DNA of 64,000 nucleotides from Erythroxylum novogranatense (Eukaryota > Streptophyta > Magnoliopsida > Malpighiales > Erythroxylaceae): the NCBI GenBank assembly GCA_029891385.1, contig CM057233.1:9427460-9491459 (forward strand), read 5' to 3'. The position numbers and the translations under genes are program-made. The notes beneath the pieces were generated by a model. The model saw only the letters and a program-made list of their open reading frames with translations. It ran no database searches and was not told the origin of the DNA. How positions within the stretch are numbered: the first letter of the stretch is position 1; each line of letters begins with the position of its first letter. Of the stretch, positions 23,870 through 35,747 are shown piece after piece.

Positions 23870-24066
23870 CATGTTCAATAAGTACTCGGGCCACACTGCT
23901 AAGATGTCATTTTCTTTATTTTCTTATTTTCAAGAAAAAAGATGTCATTTTCTTCAATAGATCTTAATTCACTAAATTAAATTATTTATTTTTTCAATTT
24001 ATTATTATCGGAGCATAATTTAATTTTTTAATCATAAATTTTAAAAGAAGATAATTAATAAATGTC
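23870..24066 (-). mobile_element. Possible second copy of the short LTR
   Basis: It resembles 17880-18045 (ATGTCATTTTCT, CTTAATTCACTAAATT and AATTAATAAATGTCCAAT blocks). In sense, a purine-rich GGAGTGGTGGGAAT run precedes TGTTATTGCATTGGAC. It could pair with the 17776-18045 copy around LINE material. No primer site was identified, so this stays tentative. Confidence 0.35.
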
Positions 24067-24089
24067 CAATGCAATAACAATTCCCACCA

Positions 24090-25300
24090 CTCCTTTCCTA
24101 CCACGCCCTGTAGAGTGTAAGAGCGGAACCCCTAAGTTGCAGCCAAGGTCTTTAGTAGTAGTTATATTTAGTTTGCTTGCAACGGGTGAGAACCAGACTT
24201 TGGATTTCCGGAAATTTACCTGAAGGCCTGAATAGTTGCAGAAGTTGTTAGAGGATGTTATCAGCTTGAGACGAAGTGGCTTAGCCCAAATACAATTAAA
24301 TGATCAGTGAAAAATAAATGAGAAATCATCACACCTTGTCTAGTAATTATGTAAGGCTTCCACTTCTTACAAGCTACTTCCCTAGACATCAAATAGCCGA
24401 GCTTTTTCATGCAAAGCATGAATGGAAGCTTTTTCTCCGACTCTTCTAATATCCCCATTCCTATCGTTTTATTTCGATTCCTCCGTAAACAAAGCGTTAA
24501 CGTTTTTAATGACATGGCTGCAGTTTAAACTTGGAGTCAGAATTTTACCTCCTATAAAAGATCTATCCGACTTAAACAAAAATTAGTCTGAAAATAGATG
24601 ATTTAAAAGTACCTTTTTATAATTAGAACTTTCTTAGGATATTCTCATAGACCCATCCCTTCCGTCGGATCAAGCAGAAGGGCTGCAATTTATAAGGGCC
24701 TCAAACTTCCTCTCATCTTCTTATTCGGGGGTGGATGGATAGAGAATTTGGTTGAAATCTAATATTCCTGTCCTTTCACATAATCCAAAACCCTTCAGAA
24801 AACTCAAATCATACAGACAAGGTGAACCCATCTCTTTTGATGACCTTCACGACTTTTGAAACCTCATCTTCCAGGAGAACTGGTAGTTTACCAGAAACTA
24901 GACATGGTTTTTGATGATTAACATCCTTAGTCTCCAATGAAGTGTTTGCAGCAACGGGCTTCCAAGTTTCTAAATGTTGTGCAATACCATCGAGGTCCAT
25001 TACTTGATCAGTCAGGACACCCACTTTCTCCGTGGTCTTTTTTTCAGCTTCACTCAAAGTTGGAGTTCGCTTCATGCAGCCCCACCTCTCATTTGATTTT
25101 TGTTGTCAAACAATACCATTCGATTGTTTGTTTCCCAAGTCTCCTTTCTTTAATTCCACAAACCCGTGTACAACTAATTTTATAACCTTTCGCAGATCAT
25201 TCAAATCGTGAACCTCGAGTACTTCTCAGTTTTTGCCTTTTTTGGCGGCCGAAACCACAACATAAATAGAGAAGCGAAGATCTCTTTTGCCACATTACCC
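24090..25300 (-). pseudogene. Second LINE fragment (reverse transcriptase piece and possible ORF1 start)
   Basis: Minus-strand frames at 24261-24515 read MLCMKKLGYLMSREV and SHLFFTDHLIVFG, the RT region around the catalytic motif, where FADD has become FTDH, so it is inactive. At 24114-24235 they read SGLQVNFRKSKVWFSP and LGVPLLHST, the usual next landmarks. The frame at 24809-25075 has no domain I recognise and may be LINE 5' sequence or part of the ARF transcript end. The copy is truncated at about 24090. Confidence 0.6.
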
Positions 25301-25540
25301 GACAATAGAAGCCTATTAGGGAATTTGAAATGATTCCATCAATACTAAGTTTGCTAAAACAGTCAAATCTATCAGAACAAAATAGTTGATCCAGGCAAAA
25401 GACAGGTTCATTAAAGAGAAATGCTCAGGAAACCAAGGGCCCCGCTCTCTTTCTCAAGTCTAAAATGTTTGCAGTCCGTGAAATAAATGAAAGGATGTCA
25501 TACAGCTTTCAGTTGCGAGGGACAGCCCTGCGCAAACTTT

Positions 25541-28500
25541 TCATACTTTCCCCTGCATACCACCTAGGAACTGCACTCCCTGTTCCCCCATTTTCTGCAC
25601 ATCTTCTGGGGATAATATCTTGATACACCAAACATTATTGACAAATGACCTGCAATTGGGATAGAAACAATATACAAGAACAGATAATATCAACGAGACA
25701 TGCTAAAAGTAAAATCTGAATGCTTTCTGTTTAAGTTACTTACTCCCATGGGTCATCACCAAGGAGAAGAATATCATTCTCCCTGTCAACGAATACAAGC
25801 TGCCAGCCTGATCTATGAGGGTTTTCCAATCTGCCCTCAATTCCAAACATCTGAACCAGTTCCTCTCGCAGTTCATGATAGCTGCTGAAGCGGGAGATGT
25901 CTAATGAGCGTCCAATCGTCGAACCCGATTTGTAAACCTGCAAAAAGAATTATGTAGCAATACTGAGCCAAGACCCATTGTAAAAGGAACACTTACAACT
26001 TCTTGTGGCTTGTACCTTGATGAAGGTTTGACTGCGTGTTGGTGAGCCCTGTTGCCCTGTGCTAGCTAAGAGCTCAGAAGAGTCTTGGACACAATCATAC
26101 ATAGAACTCTGAAGCTTGGAATTTTCCACTGCCATAGAAGGCGTATCAGCCTTAATTGAAGAAGAGCCACATCTAGGCATTGTGACAGGTAGTAGAAGTC
26201 CAGATGAATCAATATTCATCCCAAAAATTGTATGATTCTGAACATCAGACTCACAGTTTTCATGTTCCACTACAGCATCTTTCTCATTGTATAATCTAGG
26301 GAATGACACTGTATTGGCAAGTGCATTAACTTGTGAATTTGTATGCTTGGGAGCCCATGACTGTTGAGATAACCGCTCACTTACCATGAACTGACCTCCA
26401 TTTGAATAATCCAAAGGATTTTCACTAGCTCCAGGACACAGAGAACTAGGCATCTTCTGTATTGTACTGGATAGAGAGATGTCTGCATTTGAGTTCGTAT
26501 ACTCGATTTTTGAGTAGGATGGAGAAGGAACATTTGATTGCTGTCTTTGGAGCTGCTCAGTCTGAAATAGAAGGGAATCATGGTAATTTCGTTGCCTTTG
26601 TTGTCCTTGATTGTCCAGCAGAGTGTTAAACTGTTGCTGCTGCGAGAGATGCTGGGGCAAGCTTTCAATTGAAATTTGGCCCTGTGCCTGCAACATGTTA
26701 TGGTGCATATTTCGTTGTATTGCTTGCTGTTGATATTGAAGATGCATCGGTGGACTATGGCTGCTTGACTGCTCATGAGACACAAAGGGCTGTTGATACT
26801 GCACATGCTGCTGTCTCTGAAGATCACCATTTCCAAGGTTCTGCAAACTGGCTACCAGCATAGCCTGGTATTGCTGATTATGGTTATTACCCAAATTTGC
26901 TGGATCCAGCTTCTGTTGCATCCATGAAAATGTGTTTGCAGCTTGAAAATTCAGACTCTGTAGACCCTGTTCTCCACTTCCACCACTTAGCCAAATCAAG
27001 CCATTAGCTGCATCACCTGTGTTATCTGCACAGGGACAATAAGTTGAGGGAAAAACAAACTAGAATACTAGAAATAGAACTGGCAAACCTTGTGCTGGAA
27101 ATAATTCCAAGTTTTAATTGTTTTATTGGGACATATAGTGTTACGAGTTTTCAGAAAGTTTTAATCTAATACAATTTGATATGTAGTTTTCTTAGGATAT
27201 AGCCCTGAAGTACCACAAAGATGTCGCTAACTACGTTGTTGTAACATAGTTATTGGTTGATTTCGGCTATTAACATGGACTTGAATTTCTTACCTCCTAG
27301 TATCGTTCTCCAAAGCTTCTAAATCTTTTCTTCTTTCTTTCCCCTTACCCTAAATTCTTGTTGTTTCAGACTATCCTACATCTGGAAGGTAGTGAATGAA
27401 TTGACAAAGTCAAAATGATGGTTGACTGTAGCTGTATCAAGGGCCAAGACGTCGTAGCAGAATCAAGATACAGGAAAAGGAAAGAAATGTTAATAGAAGT
27501 TCCATTATGCCTTGATTTTTCTTTCCCAAAGAAAACTAGTAATTGCACCATCAAAGGAAATTTTGTGATATCCAACAGCAAATGAATTGGTATTGGTACA
27601 AGACAGGACTTTTGAGTAAGAAGAGGAAAGGAAACATGCAATTGCCAAAACTATTTCGAACTATATTTCAAAATTAAAATTATTTTCACCCCAAATTATA
27701 TAATTAGTGGGAAAGAATCTTAAAAATGAAAAAGTTAAACAAAATGATTTATTAATTAGAATACAATATCATTCTATGGCATAGTTTTGAGGGTAGAATC
27801 AAACAATACAGTTGATAAACCTACTCACATAAAACTACAAAAACGAGAACATTGAAATTTCTTCAAAAATCCTTCTTGTTTAGTTGAAGCTATCAAATTC
27901 AATTCCTTAAAATAGGCAGTCTTTACATCTATTAATATTTATATCACACATCACATTGTAAGACAAGTTTGAAAGATTGATAACTAGATCTTGCATAAAT
28001 TCATGCGAAAGAATTCCTTCTAAGTTTGCCATCAAAATATAATATAGGATGGGAAACAGTGTAATTTCTCTCTGAAGAAAAACACTTGATATCTATCTAC
28101 TTTTAGTGTTTTATAGTTTTCATCCCTCACTTATTATAAGCTACTTCCAAACGAGTTTATTCTAATTGTGTAGTTCGAATTAAGGAAGAAAGTATCCAAG
28201 CAACTTATTGTTTGGAGATTTCGAGGTTGATTCATACTCCCCTCTTGTTTATAATTAATTAATTTACTAATTTAAACAAAAATGTAGGTCCGCTCAGTCA
28301 GCCAGTTAATGTCATTTGTACTTCTAGGATTGAAGTCTGAACCCCACCTATAGCAATCTCTTTTGCATGCAAGAAAATTGGCTAAACTGAACCTAGTCCT
28401 TCCTTGCTATGATTGAACCATCATGCTCAACAAGCCATGTATGGCCAGTTTCTTGATGTATCACAAAATGTTGACCTAGAAGGACATCTATCAACATGGA

Positions 28501-30181
28501 AAATGTTATGTACATCCTTAGATCTGCATCACTGTTATAATATCACGCGTGTTCTATTTTCTTCCAAGTTATAACATCCTTAAACCTTTGTATAACTGGT
28601 TGAACATCAGTTTTAGGCAAGATAATGTGTCCAACCAGTTAGCCTGAGGGAAAGATATGAAACAGATTTATGAAAGATCAAGGCATAAATACCAAGTAAG
28701 GATGAAGATCCAGGATGCCAAGGTCGCTTCAATCTTAGAGGGAAAAGAGAGGGGTACATTGGAAAAGTTGTTAGTGGCTCAATTTCCCATAATGATACCC
28801 TTGGCTGCCTCTCGCCCGCAGTTGACTCATCCCAGCCAACCTATAGTAGAAGATAAACCAAATAACTGCTAAAGGAAAATAATAAAGAATAAACATACAA
28901 GGCACACTCACAGCTGGACTTGCAAGTTGTGAGTAGACACATTATACCACTGGCAACAGTGTTTAAGAACTACAGCCTCAATCTTCCTCATAGAAAGGTG
29001 AAATATAACAGTGATACAAAAAGACACGTCATACGACATATATACACATAAGAGTGAGTTGGAGTCACCGAAAAACTTCTGATTGTGATTTTATTGGTCT
29101 AGCACAATATTGGAGAAAAATAACTTCATGCATGTGAAATTAATCTAGATTAGCATTTCCAACAGAATTATTGAACATTCAAACTATGTTGGAAACCTTG
29201 AAGTTCAATCTAAAGTTGTATCCATCAAACAGGCATGAAAGAAAATTATGAATAGGGAAGATCAACTACTTTGAAGCAGCTGCGGAAAGTTAGCATGGAA
29301 TGAAGAGCTATTTTGTAAGACAATAGATAAACAATTAATGAACATAACATCGCATACAGAAGATTATAAGCTGCACCTAAAAGAACAACCAAATAACCTA
29401 ATTCCAAGACTTCACAAAAAAGAATTCAATAAGATAAAAAAAAATGTATACTAGATGGTTGATATACATTTCCCATGAAATTAATTGGTAAAAGAGTAGG
29501 TGAAAATCAATGAACAAGTTCAACTATAACCTTTCCTTTCTCGAAAAATCAAAATATTTGTACATATGCAGCACAAGGTATACACCTTGGAACACATCAG
29601 AGGAATTTCTGGCTATTAGTAAAAATGGAGATAATAATTCAGTATGCTAATGGTACATGACAGTCAGAAAGGTATGGATGTCAGAAAGGTATGGATGTAG
29701 CCTGATCACCTTGACAGATCTCCAATGGGAATTTGGCCAACGCTCAGGGTCCAAATCATTTATGCCAGTTATTGTACCCATATACCTGTTGAATACAAGA
29801 TCATCAAACTGCAGATGTTCATATGACATAAAGACTCAACAATATAATCAGTAGCATTTGTCAACAAAATGGTCATGGATGCCTGAGCATTTAAGGCGCC
29901 TTTTGTGTGATGCTATTGTAATCAATACAAATTTACCACCCAAACAACAAACAATACAATGTAAAATTAACCAGAATGTATACAGCTGGAGAATATACAT
30001 AGATAGAAGCTATATTACCTATGAATTAACCTGCACTGAAAAATTATGAACCTCGTATAAATTTCATTTAACTGTCAATGAAAAGAAAATGGTTTCTGCG
30101 TATTATACATTCAGATCCAAAGATTTTACTTTAACCATACAAAATCAGAATGAATTAAGACATCAGGGTCATATGTTAGAT

Positions 30182-30220
<39 letters not shown>

Positions 30221-33200
30221 ATGGGCATACTGAAGAATTAGTCAAATGTTTTCCAAAAATTAGATTCAAAGATATGGGAGATATTATCATCATTTTCTAC
30301 TAGCAACAATTATAATACCTACGCACACTTGATTCTTCAGTCTCAAAAAGCATCCGGAAGCGCATCCCAATTGATACACGTGTATGAAATACAGCTTTAA
30401 CATATTTTGAGAGTGGTATAACAAACTCCGATGGACTAGCCCTGACAAGAATACACATGTTAAATATGGAGAGTAGATCAATCAAACACAACAATAAAAA
30501 AACCTGCAAGCACCTTTTGCACCTTGGGTTATAAAAGACAGTGAAGCAGCTATTAGTTGCTGCAGCATGGGCTGCAGCAGCAAGCAATCCAATGTGCATG
30601 CTATCACTGGATAGCACAGATGATGGCATCACAGTTTGCGGTCGAGTGGCTCGACGAATCCCTAGGAGAAGTTGATTTTTCTCATTCCTATTTTAAATAT
30701 TAAACTGGTAAGTTGCATCAAGCCATACATTGAGTTAAATTACTAAGATCTTCATGTACCAGATAAAAAGGACAGAATCTCCAGCTATAAGCCTTTTGGC
30801 ACTGACAAATACACTCCAGCCCGTTGTGAGTAGATGGCGCTTAGGCTGGCCTGCAATTAAGGAGGGAATAGACATATCCCAATCTTGTGTCAAAATCAGT
30901 TACCAGAATTTAGAAGGCCATTTAGAAGTAATTATTACATAACCTCATTACCAGTGATTAGAATGGGCATAAACCATTTCAGATTACTACCTGACATAAC
31001 TTCCACTCTGCTACAGAAAATTATACAAAAGGATGCAGCAATTCTAAATTTACTGTTGACGGGGGGAGATGATCAACAGTTAAACACCGAAAACGCATTC
31101 TGATATCTGAACTTCTCAATTTATGAGTCATACATGAGGGAACATTAAAGCTAAATTCCCGCAAAATTCTATAAGCAACGCAGCCAAAATGGTTTTAACC
31201 TTAGACATTGAGCATCCAAGGTATGGATAAGACAGTCATAACTCAGAGTTCAACATAATCTTCAATGTTTTTACAACCTCCATCCCACCTTTTATGATTA
31301 TCAAATAAAATAAAACCAACTATTTTCACACAGAAATAGGTGCCTTTAGCAAAAACCAAAATAATGATCAAATTGATCTTAAGTAAGAAATAGATCCTAC
31401 AATCTACACACTAAAGATATGTACTGCTTGATGGTTCTCAACTTTGTTTTCTTTTGTGGAAATGATGTCCTAAGTAGAGCAGCCATTTTAACTAGCCAAA
31501 CTCTCTCTTTTCCAACAGATAAAACAAAAATTTCAAGAAAGCTACTTAAACATACATAAATTAAACTCTCTCATATCAATTCTTCCAACAGATAAAACAG
31601 AAATTTCAAGAAAGCTACTTAAACATTCATAAATTAAATTCTCTCATATGAATCCTTCTCTCTCTTCTCCTCTATATTCTCTCTACTTAACTTCCTGAAA
31701 CCCTCACAGGTAGTGTAGCAAACGTTGGACCCACTACAATACATATAACAAGACTGTAATGGATGCTACTTGAACATAAATTAATGATTGTCTTTGTTTC
31801 ATTTCAATGATCATTTTATCTTTCTCTCTTCCAAGATATTTTATATTCTCAGATATGCAACCTTCTCCCTCTTGTCATCTCTCTTCTTGCTGCCTATCTT
31901 CCTCAAAAACTCATAATGATGTAGCAAAACATTGGATCCATGACATTTCATCCTTAACACCTAAACAATAAAGAAATAAGCACCATAAATATGGAAGTAT
32001 CTTTTAGAAAGTAAAATTTCACAAGAACTGGAAAGTTACATATTAGGGAGATTAGTAGCATTAGCCAAACTTGCAGAAACTCAAAAACATGGGGATCTCT
32101 GTTGCAAGAGACCATAAAAGCAGCTCATAAAGTTCCAAACCAATTAAGTAGTGTACATCTAGCCCATGTTTAAAAGATTACACTAGGCACATTATTATTC
32201 TCAACCAGTGTTCTTCAGTTGAAATAAGAAAATCATGAACAGCTGATAAAGCACAAGTCTAGTCTCAGGAATGAAAGTCCTCCTCCATGAGACATTCAAG
32301 GGATGTAAATAATCATAACCTGTAATATGCACACAGGTGCAAGCTACAGAAACAAGTACTAATAACCATATAAAACCAACGCATGAACCAACATAAAGCT
32401 TACTTGTATATGACTAGCACATTGATGGGACATAATAATGCCTACTCATAAATTGTTTTTGTTTACTTGCACACGTGGTGTAAAGAAGCAAACCAAAATG
32501 TAGTTAAATGCAAGTTACCAGCAAAATTGCACTACCAATCACCATACCATGAAAACAGATAGACCAACTACTCTACAACACATCATGGGAGATGGCTTTG
32601 CAATCTTTATCTGACTAAAAATACAATAGAATTAGAGGAAGGTGTTTTCTTCACCTATGGATGTTGCTGGCAGGAAGAATTAATCAATGATAATCAAATT
32701 CTTGTCGAGAGCACATAAGATCTTAGACCCAGTTTATCAGAAGGTTCAGTTAAGAAACACGTATGATCCAAACAAATGACCAAAAGAGCCACTTCAAATT
32801 GGGAGTTGAAATGAAAGAATTATGTGCTATCAAAATACTTGATACATATAAACAAAAATAATTGGCCAACTGCCATATTCACAGGAATAGAAGAGAAAAA
32901 TGATAAGATTGCAGATGGACGCATAAAATAAGGTTATTGACACTTGTAACTAACTATACAGCATTCCTACAGCATAGAAACTCAAATCTTAATGATATTT
33001 TTCATGCAGTCAAGGAAAGTTATGGTGTATACCTCGAAAAATATGCCTAAATTTCCATTCAACATCGTGGAGATCCCTGGCAATAAGTTCCTGGGCTGGT
33101 GGTTGTAGTGTAAAATCCTGCCAAATGAAGAAATAGTAAGAGAAGTGAAAATGATACTTACCAACATTATCAACTAAATATCTCAAGGAACAAATAGCCA

Positions 33201-34154
33201 AGAAAATGACTACCAGTGGGGGAAAGACTTTCTCAGCAGCACGACGAGGGACAGAGAAGCCTCCATGAGTACTGGTATCACTAGCTGTCAGTGTCTTACA
33301 AAAGTAATTTGTAGGCTGCTTGCTTGGAATTCCCAGCTCCATGGGAATGATGGTATCTTTCTGCTCTTCCTGTAAGTGAAATAAACCAAATTAGAATAAG
33401 GTAAACACAAATGATAAACATTATTAGATAATAACATTACACCACCGGTGTCAAAGGCTGTAAAGTCATTTGGGCATACACTTCATCTGTTTCGACATCT
33501 GCCTGAAACTCCAAATAGGGGTTAATACTTACACGATCAAAACCAATCTAATAGAAACAATTTACAAGTGCACATAGTGTGGATTGTCAGACAACAAAAA
33601 TTCATCCTGCAAGAACGAGGTGTGACTTGTAACTTTAAAATAAACAAATAATAGCAAACCCCACATGCATGGTGACATTATGGAGTTGGCATATCAACTG
33701 GGGAGGCAAACTTGGGTAATTGGGTATGTGACCATCAACTTCTTTGTTAGTGGTAGCAGCAACCTAGGCAGAAAAAGGGCCATTATTTCTTCAAAGTCGG
33801 GAGAACATTTTCAGAAGTAACCATTGAGAAAAATTTCTGATCACGAAAAGAAAACCTGCTCACTGTGACCCTGTGGGAAGTAGACCACTGGGCTTCCAAC
33901 AGTTGGTAGGGAGACCAGTGGACCAGCGCAGGCATGCCACAGCTCTGAGTTCAAGCATTTGTTTTCTCCTACTCATAACAAAAGACAAGGAAAAGGAAAC
34001 CACTAGGCTCAATTCCAAATTAAACATGCAAGGAATAAGCATTAGATCACCAAAAAATCAAATTAAAAGCGGAAACTGAGAAACAAAAGTAATTATAAAA
34101 CATACCTTCAGGACCCTGCTGACCCATCCTTGGTGATGATGTAGAGTGCTTCAT
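25541..34154 (-). CDS. ARF8: ARF8-type auxin response factor (14 coding exons)
   Basis: A nuclear transcription factor that binds auxin response elements and, as a class A ARF, activates auxin genes until Aux/IAA proteins bind it. Exons (minus strand): 34154-34106, 33968-33856, 33763-33665, 33502-33446, 33369-33214, 33117-33033, 30850-30760, 30687-30523, 30441-30319, 29785-29710, 28840-28693, 27025-26016, 25937-25744, 25649-25541. All introns are GT-AG, and the frame closes at 824 residues (Arabidopsis ARF8 has about 811). Domains: B3 about 129-230 ([19 protein letters not shown]), ARF domain about 253-338, glutamine-rich activation region about 390-700, PB1 about 725-810 with basic face (VYKSG) and acidic motif (GDDPWE). 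Start MKHSTSS aligns with the ARF8 start. ARF8 rather than ARF6 is supported by [17 protein letters not shown] and by WMQQ(K/R)LDP. Odd points: Pro replaces the usual Arg in GS(R)VVYFPQGH, and the tail after SPEDV is family-divergent. Confidence 0.95.
25795..25815 (-). promoter_or_regulatory. microRNA167 target site in ARF8 exon 13
   Basis: In sense it reads TAGATCAGGCTGGCAGCTTG plus T, encoding about residues 765-772 (HRSGWQLV). It pairs with miR167 along its length, apart from one central mismatch near position 8 of the site and the last two bases. This is the conserved site by which miR167 cleaves ARF6/ARF8 transcripts. The slicing position (opposite miRNA bases 10-11) is paired. Confidence 0.93.
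27026..28692 (-). other. ARF8 intron 11
   Basis: A 1.67-kb AT-rich intron, donor GTATTT, acceptor TGCAG. I see no inserted element with clear ends and no coding sequence; the small frames inside are fortuitous. Confidence 0.85.
28841..29709 (-). other. ARF8 intron 10
   Basis: An 869-base intron, donor GTGATC, acceptor CTATAG. Near its 5' end a short tandem duplication of GTCAGAAAGGTATGGAT (plus strand, about 29660-29697) is present. Nothing else is recognised. Confidence 0.85.
30186..30218. repeat. (AC)16 microsatellite in ARF8 intron 9
   Basis: An uninterrupted AC dinucleotide run of 33 bases followed by ATATAT. It is probably polymorphic. Confidence 0.95.
30851..33032 (-). other. ARF8 intron 6 (largest intron)
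   Basis: A 2.18-kb intron inside the B3-coding region, donor GTATAC, acceptor TTGCAG. It holds a tandem duplication of about 73 bases at 31512-31657 (unit starting CCAACAGATAAAACA). No coding sequence or transposon ends were seen. Confidence 0.8.
31512..31657. repeat. 73-bp tandem duplication in ARF8 intron 6
   Basis: Two near-identical units starting CCAACAGATAAAACA at 31512 and 31585, differing at a few bases. Confidence 0.75.
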
Positions 34155-34410
34155 CTCCACCTCTTTTTAATTGAATTCGACCTTTTATTATTATAGAAAA
34201 CTTACATACAACTTCTACACTTACTCTCGGGAATATTAGATACCCCTAAATCAATATCCTTCCAAGTTTAGAAAACTACACAGATATTCTGCTACCAAAA
34301 TCCTCCACTGCCAAGCATATTACAGGAAAAAGAAAAAAAGAAACACAACTTCAAGTCACTAAATGCACATGTCTGCTTACGCTGAAGAAAAAAGTAAAGA
34401 AAAGCAAAAC

Positions 34411-34479
34411 TCATACTAAACCCAAGTTCATAGACATGTTAGAAAGAAAAGCAAAAGAAAGAGAGTGAGAAATCGCCAT
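34411..34479 (-). promoter_or_regulatory. Upstream ORF in ARF8 leader (22 codons)
   Basis: ATG at 34479-34477, reading MAISHSLSFAFLSNMSMNLG and two more residues, then TGA at 34411. It ends about 257 bases before the main ATG. Upstream ORFs are known to lower translation of some ARF mRNAs; whether this one is in the transcript and used is inferred. Confidence 0.45.
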
Positions 34480-34553
34480 GAAATACAGCTATTAAAATGT
34501 CTGAAGAGCAAAACAGGTAGAGATGAGAGATTTCTCTCACTAAACGAACTTTA

Positions 34554-34770
34554 CTAGAGAGAGTTATAGGAAAAGCAGACCAAGCTGGACCTGGAAGCAG
34601 TGGCAGTAGTACCCACAAGCCAGTGAGAGTGTATGAGAGAGAGAGAGAGAGACAGAGAGAGGGGAGTATGGCAAGAATTGAATCCCCACCGCAAACGGAT
34701 CCGTACAGGATGATCTGGTCCGTTCATCTTTTGACTGATATGACAACAAGCATGTGCCACCATCCTTCAC
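34554..34770 (-). promoter_or_regulatory. Overlapping longer upstream ORFs in ARF8 leader
   Basis: Two overlapping frames (69 codons from 34763, starting MVAHACC, and 68 codons from 34770, starting MKDGGT) cross the CT repeat, so their length depends on repeat number. They have no known domain. They matter only if transcription starts upstream of 34770. Confidence 0.35.
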
Positions 34771-34798
34771 TTGTCCTTATCAGAGTACGGATTTCTCT

Positions 34799-34812
34799 TT
34801 TTATATTATTAC
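34799..34812 (-). promoter_or_regulatory. TATA-like box upstream of ARF8
   Basis: In sense AATAATATAAAAAG, about 30 bases upstream of the inferred start near 34770-34780. AT-rich context makes chance matches common. Confidence 0.35.
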
Positions 34813-34869
34813 GGTTAGAAGATACGTACATAATTTATTTAATTTTTTTAAAAAATTATTTTTGATAAA

Positions 34870-34999
34870 TCAGAAAATTTATAAATAAATAGAAATCTAG
34901 AGATTTTCCTCAAATCGGAAACTTAGACTTAATTTTAAATAACTTTTTCGTATTCTATTAAATTAAAAACTAAATTTAAACACTAATTTTTCATTATTA
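34870..34999. other. Unassigned AT-rich spacer upstream of ARF8
   Basis: No gene or recognisable repeat was seen. Confidence 0.4.
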
Positions 35000-35747
35000 A
35001 AATTAGACACACACTCTTTATGGATATGATCATTGCTTACTACTACCAAAAATTTAGTTATGCATAATTAAGTTGTATTTTCTTGTTTGTTTATGCACAT
35101 TTTGGATATATTTTAATTTTGGATTGTTAAATTTATTTTAGGTATTACTTTTGAATTGTTTCTTTTAACTTTTACTATTATTGACTTAATAGAAATATAC
35201 TTTATGATGTTTATTGTTTTAATGTTCAATAATCAAGAGATTAGGTTGAAAATTTCATGTTGTATTATGCAGCAAGATTTGGTATTATAATAGAACTATA
35301 AATATCATAGTAATAGGAAATTGAAGAGATCTTAGTTATTTATTAGTTAGTCTGTAGGATTACTTCAAATCCAATTAGATAATTAGGAAGAGTTTTGATA
35401 GATAAAGAGGTCGTAATATAATTCTTATCTATTTAAAATGTGATTACTTGGTTAGATCTTAAGAGGTTAATCATAACTATTGAATATATGAGGTCTAGTA
35501 TTATTAAATCAAGAAGGTAAGGTAAAACAAAATAAGGATAGAAGTCATTCTTAAGTTGTTATCCTTGATTATTCACAATTATATTGTGTTTTTTATTTGT
35601 TTAATTACTAATTTTCTTTTCGTTACTTTGTTTTATACCTATGTTTATTATATTGCTTACGTTAAACAAAGTATACAAAAATTGTTTGGTGAATAATTTA
35701 ATCCTTATGGGAAAGATATTGTTTATATTATAAAGAGACGACCAATA
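35000..35747 (+). repeat. Truncated Athila-like LTR fragment
   Basis: It follows the same order of blocks as the LTR-like copies at 11.3-11.76 kb: a C-poor stretch with TTAGATAATTAGGA, then ACTTGGTTAGATCTTAAGAGG, then TAAGGATAGAAGTCATTCTTAAG, and finally a decayed AATCCTTATGGGAAAGATATTG. It is cut at about 35747 by the next LTR relic. Confidence 0.45.

Larger units (their letters stand above)
34155..34780 (-). promoter_or_regulatory. Probable 5' leader of ARF8
   Basis: The leader is pyrimidine-rich in sense, with a CT dinucleotide run (plus strand GA at 34635-34652). A GTAAGT at about 34194 (sense) could be a 5'-UTR donor, but no matching acceptor was established. Several upstream ATGs occur. 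The start site is inferred from a TATA-like box just upstream, not observed. Confidence 0.5.

Noticed and set aside
25950..26999. Single 349-codon gene starting MIWLSGG
   Set aside because: It is exon 12 of ARF8 read through its donor site; the last codons after TFIKV are intron.
30186..30218. AC run as a regulatory element
   Set aside because: An ordinary intronic microsatellite; no supporting feature.
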